Assembly: GCA_005809105.1 (NCBI GenBank)
Contig: SYLI01000040.1
Location: 1 to 46,253 of the forward strand
Source of the DNA: Verrucomicrobiales bacterium
Lineage (GTDB): Bacteria; Verrucomicrobiota; Verrucomicrobiia; Limisphaerales; UBA1100
Reading direction: 5' to 3'
DNA: 46,253 nt
How positions within the stretch are numbered: position 1 is the stretch's first letter; the number at the start of each line of letters is the position of its first letter. The position numbers were made by a program, and so were the translations under genes. Below, piece by piece: positions 44,034-46,253 of this stretch. A model generated the notes under the pieces. That model had not been told where the DNA came from, did no database searches, and saw only the letters and a list, made by a program, of their open reading frames with translations.

Positions 44034-45566
44034 ATGAGCAACCTCCTCCAAGAAATCGAAGCGCAGATCACCGGGGCAAAGACGACGGCACAGCGGCACA
44101 ACGTGGGCGTGGTGCGCCAGATTGCCGATGGCGTGGCGAAGATCGAGGGCCTTTCGGACTGCATGGCCAACGAGATGCTCGACTTTGGCAACGGCGTGAC
44201 AGGCCTGGCGCTCAACCTCGAGGAAACCGAGGTGGGTGCCGTGATCTTGGGCGACTACCTCGCCGTGCGCGAAGGCCAGGAAGTGCGCACGACGGGCAGG
44301 CTGCTTCAGGTGCCCGTTGGCAAGGCCCTGCTGGGCCGGGTGGTGAATGCCCTGGGCCAGCCGCTGGACGGCAAGGGGCCCGTGGACGCCACGGATTTCT
44401 ATCCCGTGGAGAAGATTGCGCCGGGCATCATCAAGCGCCGCCCGGTGAGCCAGCCGATGCAGACGGGCATCATGGCGGTGGACGCAATGATTCCCATCGG
44501 GCGCGGCCAGCGCGAGCTCATCATCGGCGACCGCGCCACGGGCAAGACGACCATCGGCATGGACACGATGATCAACAACGCGCGCATCAACAAGGCTGGC
44601 GCGGCGGCGGGCGAGAAGGACTTCCGCCCCCTGTACTCCATCTACGTTGCCATCGGGCAGAAGCAGTCCAACATTGCCCGCGTCATCACCGATCTGGAGC
44701 GTGAAGGCGCGCTCGAATACACGATTGTCATCGCGGCTTCGGCGTCGGACAGCGCCACCAACCAGTTTCTGGTTCCCTTTTCAGGTGCGGCCATGGGCGA
44801 GTGGTTCATGGACAACGGGATGGACGCGCTCATCATCTTTGACGACCTCTCCAAGCACGCCGTGGCGTACCGCCAGGTGTCGCTGGTCCTCAAGCGCCCC
44901 TCGGGCCGCGAGGCATACCCCGGCGATGTGTTCTATCTGCACTCTCGTCTGCTGGAGCGGGCCACCAAACTGTCCGATGCCAACGGCGCCGGTTCACTCA
45001 CCGCGCTGCCGATCATTGAGACTCAGGAAGGCGATGTCTCGGCCTACATCCCGACCAATGTCATCTCCATCACCGATGGCCAGATCTACCTGCAGCCGGA
45101 GTTGTTCGCCGCTGGCGTGCGGCCAGCAGTGAATGTCGGTATCTCGGTGAGCCGCGTCGGTGGCAACGCCCAGATCAAGGCCATGAAGGAAGTGGCTGGC
45201 TCACTGCGCCTCGACTTGGCCGCCTTCCGCGAACTGGAAGCTTTTGCGCAGTTGGGCACCGAACTCGACACCTCCAGCCAGCGCCAATTGGACCGCGGCG
45301 GTCGAATGGTGGAGATGCTCAAGCAGGGCCAGTATGTGCCGATGGATGTGATCGATCAGTGCATCTCGATTTTCGCCGGTAGCAAGGGCATCCTCGACAC
45401 CCTGCCAGTGAATCAGGTGCGCGAGTTCGAGACCGCGCTGCATGAACACCTGCGCACCACCGGTCGTGGTCTGCGGGAGCAACTGGTGCAGAAGCGTTCC
45501 TTCAAGGGACTAGAGGACCAGTTCCTCGCCGCCCTCAAGGCGTTCCGGCAGAACTGGAAGACCTGA
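44034..45566 (+). CDS. atpA: F1 ATP synthase subunit alpha
   Basis: A 510-residue nucleotide-binding subunit. The Walker A motif is [13 protein letters not shown], preceded by [19 protein letters not shown]. Walker B is [17 protein letters not shown], with [15 protein letters not shown] and the signature region [22 protein letters not shown]. The C-terminal helical domain ends FRQNWKT. The N-terminus [11 protein letters not shown] is typical. The reading frame is intact to the end, but after about 44,950 the codon choice seems to shift (more GGT and GCT by eye). The gene is followed not by atpG but by an opposing dockerin-like gene. That contrast raises the possibility of a contig join inside atpA. 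Confidence 0.95.
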   Translation: MSNLLQEIEAQITGAKTTAQRHNVGVVRQIADGVAKIEGLSDCMANEMLDFGNGVTGLALNLEETEVGAVILGDYLAVREGQEVRTTGRLLQVPVGKALLGRVVNALGQPLDGKGPVDATDFYPVEKIAPGIIKRRPVSQPMQTGIMAVDAMIPIGRGQRELIIGDRATGKTTIGMDTMINNARINKAGAAAGEKDFRPLYSIYVAIGQKQSNIARVITDLEREGALEYTIVIAASASDSATNQFLVPFSGAAMGEWFMDNGMDALIIFDDLSKHAVAYRQVSLVLKRPSGREAYPGDVFYLHSRLLERATKLSDANGAGSLTALPIIETQEGDVSAYIPTNVISITDGQIYLQPELFAAGVRPAVNVGISVSRVGGNAQIKAMKEVAGSLRLDLAAFRELEAFAQLGTELDTSSQRQLDRGGRMVEMLKQGQYVPMDVIDQCISIFAGSKGILDTLPVNQVREFETALHEHLRTTGRGLREQLVQKRSFKGLEDQFLAALKAFRQNWKT

Positions 45567-45575
45567 GCTCCCCGT

Positions 45576-46253
45576 TCAGTTGGGGCAGGGGCCCCAGGCG
45601 GCCAGCAGTTGAGCGAGATCGCTGGCGTCGACCTGTGCATCGCCATCCATGTCGGCCAGCGCGCAAGACCCAGCGACTCCGAACTGAGCTAACAGCACCG
45701 CTAGGTCAGCCGATCCAACGGCAGCATCGCCATCGAAATCACCCGGGCAAGACTGGCCGGTCATCTCCACATCCACCAACAGTTGTCCCAGCGCCCGGGC
45801 CAAGCGGCGCTGCCCCCACGGCGTGAAGTGCGCCATGTCGTAGTGCGCGCACCATTCACCATCGAAGCAGCCGTGCCAGAGTTCCATGGCTCGGCGCAAG
45901 TTGATGAAGTGGATGTTTGGTTCGATGAGCGCCAAATCGGCCGCTACTCCGGCAGAGCGCGAGAAGCCGTCATGGAAGAACAGACTGGGAACGCTCGCCT
46001 CGCCCACCAGAATGATCGGCAGGCATGGGTCGTCCATCCACAGACGGACGCGCGCGATGAGTTGTTGGAGTCCAGCGTGGAAGGAGTCCGGCGTCGCCCC
46101 CGCAGAAGCGAAGTCGTTGGCTCCCAATTGGATCATGATCGCGTCTGGATCAATCGCCCGCAGCATCGGCCCGGCCTCTGAGTGAGTGTTCAGGTGCGAT
46201 TGCACCGTGTAGCCGCCTTCGGAGAATGACTCGACCAGCAGCCCGCGCGGCGA
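45576..46253 (-). CDS. SGNH hydrolase with dockerin-like C-terminus (5' end outside window)
   Basis: At least 225 residues; the frame is open to the window edge, so the start and probably the GDS nucleophile motif are missing. Visible are IQLGANDFASA (GxND block), YDMAHFTPWGQRRLA (the Asp-x-x-His block) and then a Cys-rich Ca-type tail: CPGDFDGDAAVGSADLAVLLAQFG and DMDGDAQVDASDLAQLLAAWGPCPN, two dockerin-like loops. This tail is typical of Phycisphaerae planctomycetes and unlike the rest of the window. Only 9 bases separate its stop from the atpA stop, and it occupies the usual atpG place. Dockerin-like tails usually mean secretion and attachment. Confidence 0.85.
   Translation of the reverse strand, partial: SPRGLLVESFSEGGYTVQSHLNTHSEAGPMLRAIDPDAIMIQLGANDFASAGATPDSFHAGLQQLIARVRLWMDDPCLPIILVGEASVPSLFFHDGFSRSAGVAADLALIEPNIHFINLRRAMELWHGCFDGEWCAHYDMAHFTPWGQRRLARALGQLLVDVEMTGQSCPGDFDGDAAVGSADLAVLLAQFGVAGSCALADMDGDAQVDASDLAQLLAAWGPCPN

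Overview
The window is high-GC bacterial chromosomal DNA. The gene repertoire points to the PVC group, most likely Verrucomicrobiota. The signs are planctomycete/verrucomicrobial-style secreted proteins (24-residue leucine-rich repeats, FG-GAP plus ASPIC/UnbV, YwqK/MORN-2 repeats), a 132-residue ATP synthase delta subunit, and many Sec-secreted enzymes of unknown substrate. This placement rests on protein style only; no rRNA or other phylogenetic marker was aligned. There is no insertion sequence, CRISPR array or prophage.

Layout. 0-0.4 kb: repeat-rich intergenic DNA and tRNA-Gly(CCC). 0.5-5.2 kb (minus): uracil-DNA glycosylase, proC, an AI-2E family transporter and a secreted unknown. 5.3-5.9 kb (plus): a small Cys-rich protein, then a likely small RNA gene with its own promoter and terminator. 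5.9-10.8 kb (minus): leuA, a secreted metallo-beta-lactamase-fold protein, a secreted PHP-domain protein and class II aldolase. leuA is preceded by a Leu-rich mini-ORF and an intrinsic terminator that look like an attenuator. 11.1-14.6 kb (plus): overlapping pgi and mnmG, visibly lower in G+C than their surroundings, with a perfect 16-bp parS-type palindrome inside mnmG. 14.6-17.1 kb: LRR protein, tRNA-Tyr and ffh. 17.1-24.4 kb (minus): a tightly packed run of aldo/keto reductase, sulfite-oxidase-fold molybdoenzyme, FG-GAP/UnbV protein, secreted unknown and Rieske oxygenase, followed by a serine hydrolase. 24.5-35.2 kb (plus): an accessory region with a MORN-2 protein, a SnoaL-like protein, a broken amine oxidase, a 934-residue protein with a DUF2325-like C-terminus, serine and alpha/beta hydrolases and a broken BNR/sialidase-type gene. 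35.2-39.2 kb: cyclase-family protein, glucose-dehydrogenase-like enzyme, TPR/EF-hand protein, a zincin and mntR. 39.3-41.6 kb: a pentapeptide-repeat ion channel and an HDOD protein. 41.8-45.6 kb: atpB-E-F-H-A.

The last 680 bases are unexpected. Where atpG should follow atpA there is an opposing SGNH hydrolase with a dockerin-like tail typical of Phycisphaerae planctomycetes. A genuine operon break or a chimeric contig joined through conserved atpA are both possible.

The items most worth following up are the orphan structured RNA at 5.68-5.84 kb, the translationally coupled Rieske/molybdoenzyme/propeller operon, the large TPR-like/DUF2325-like protein, the parS site in mnmG, and the leuA attenuator.
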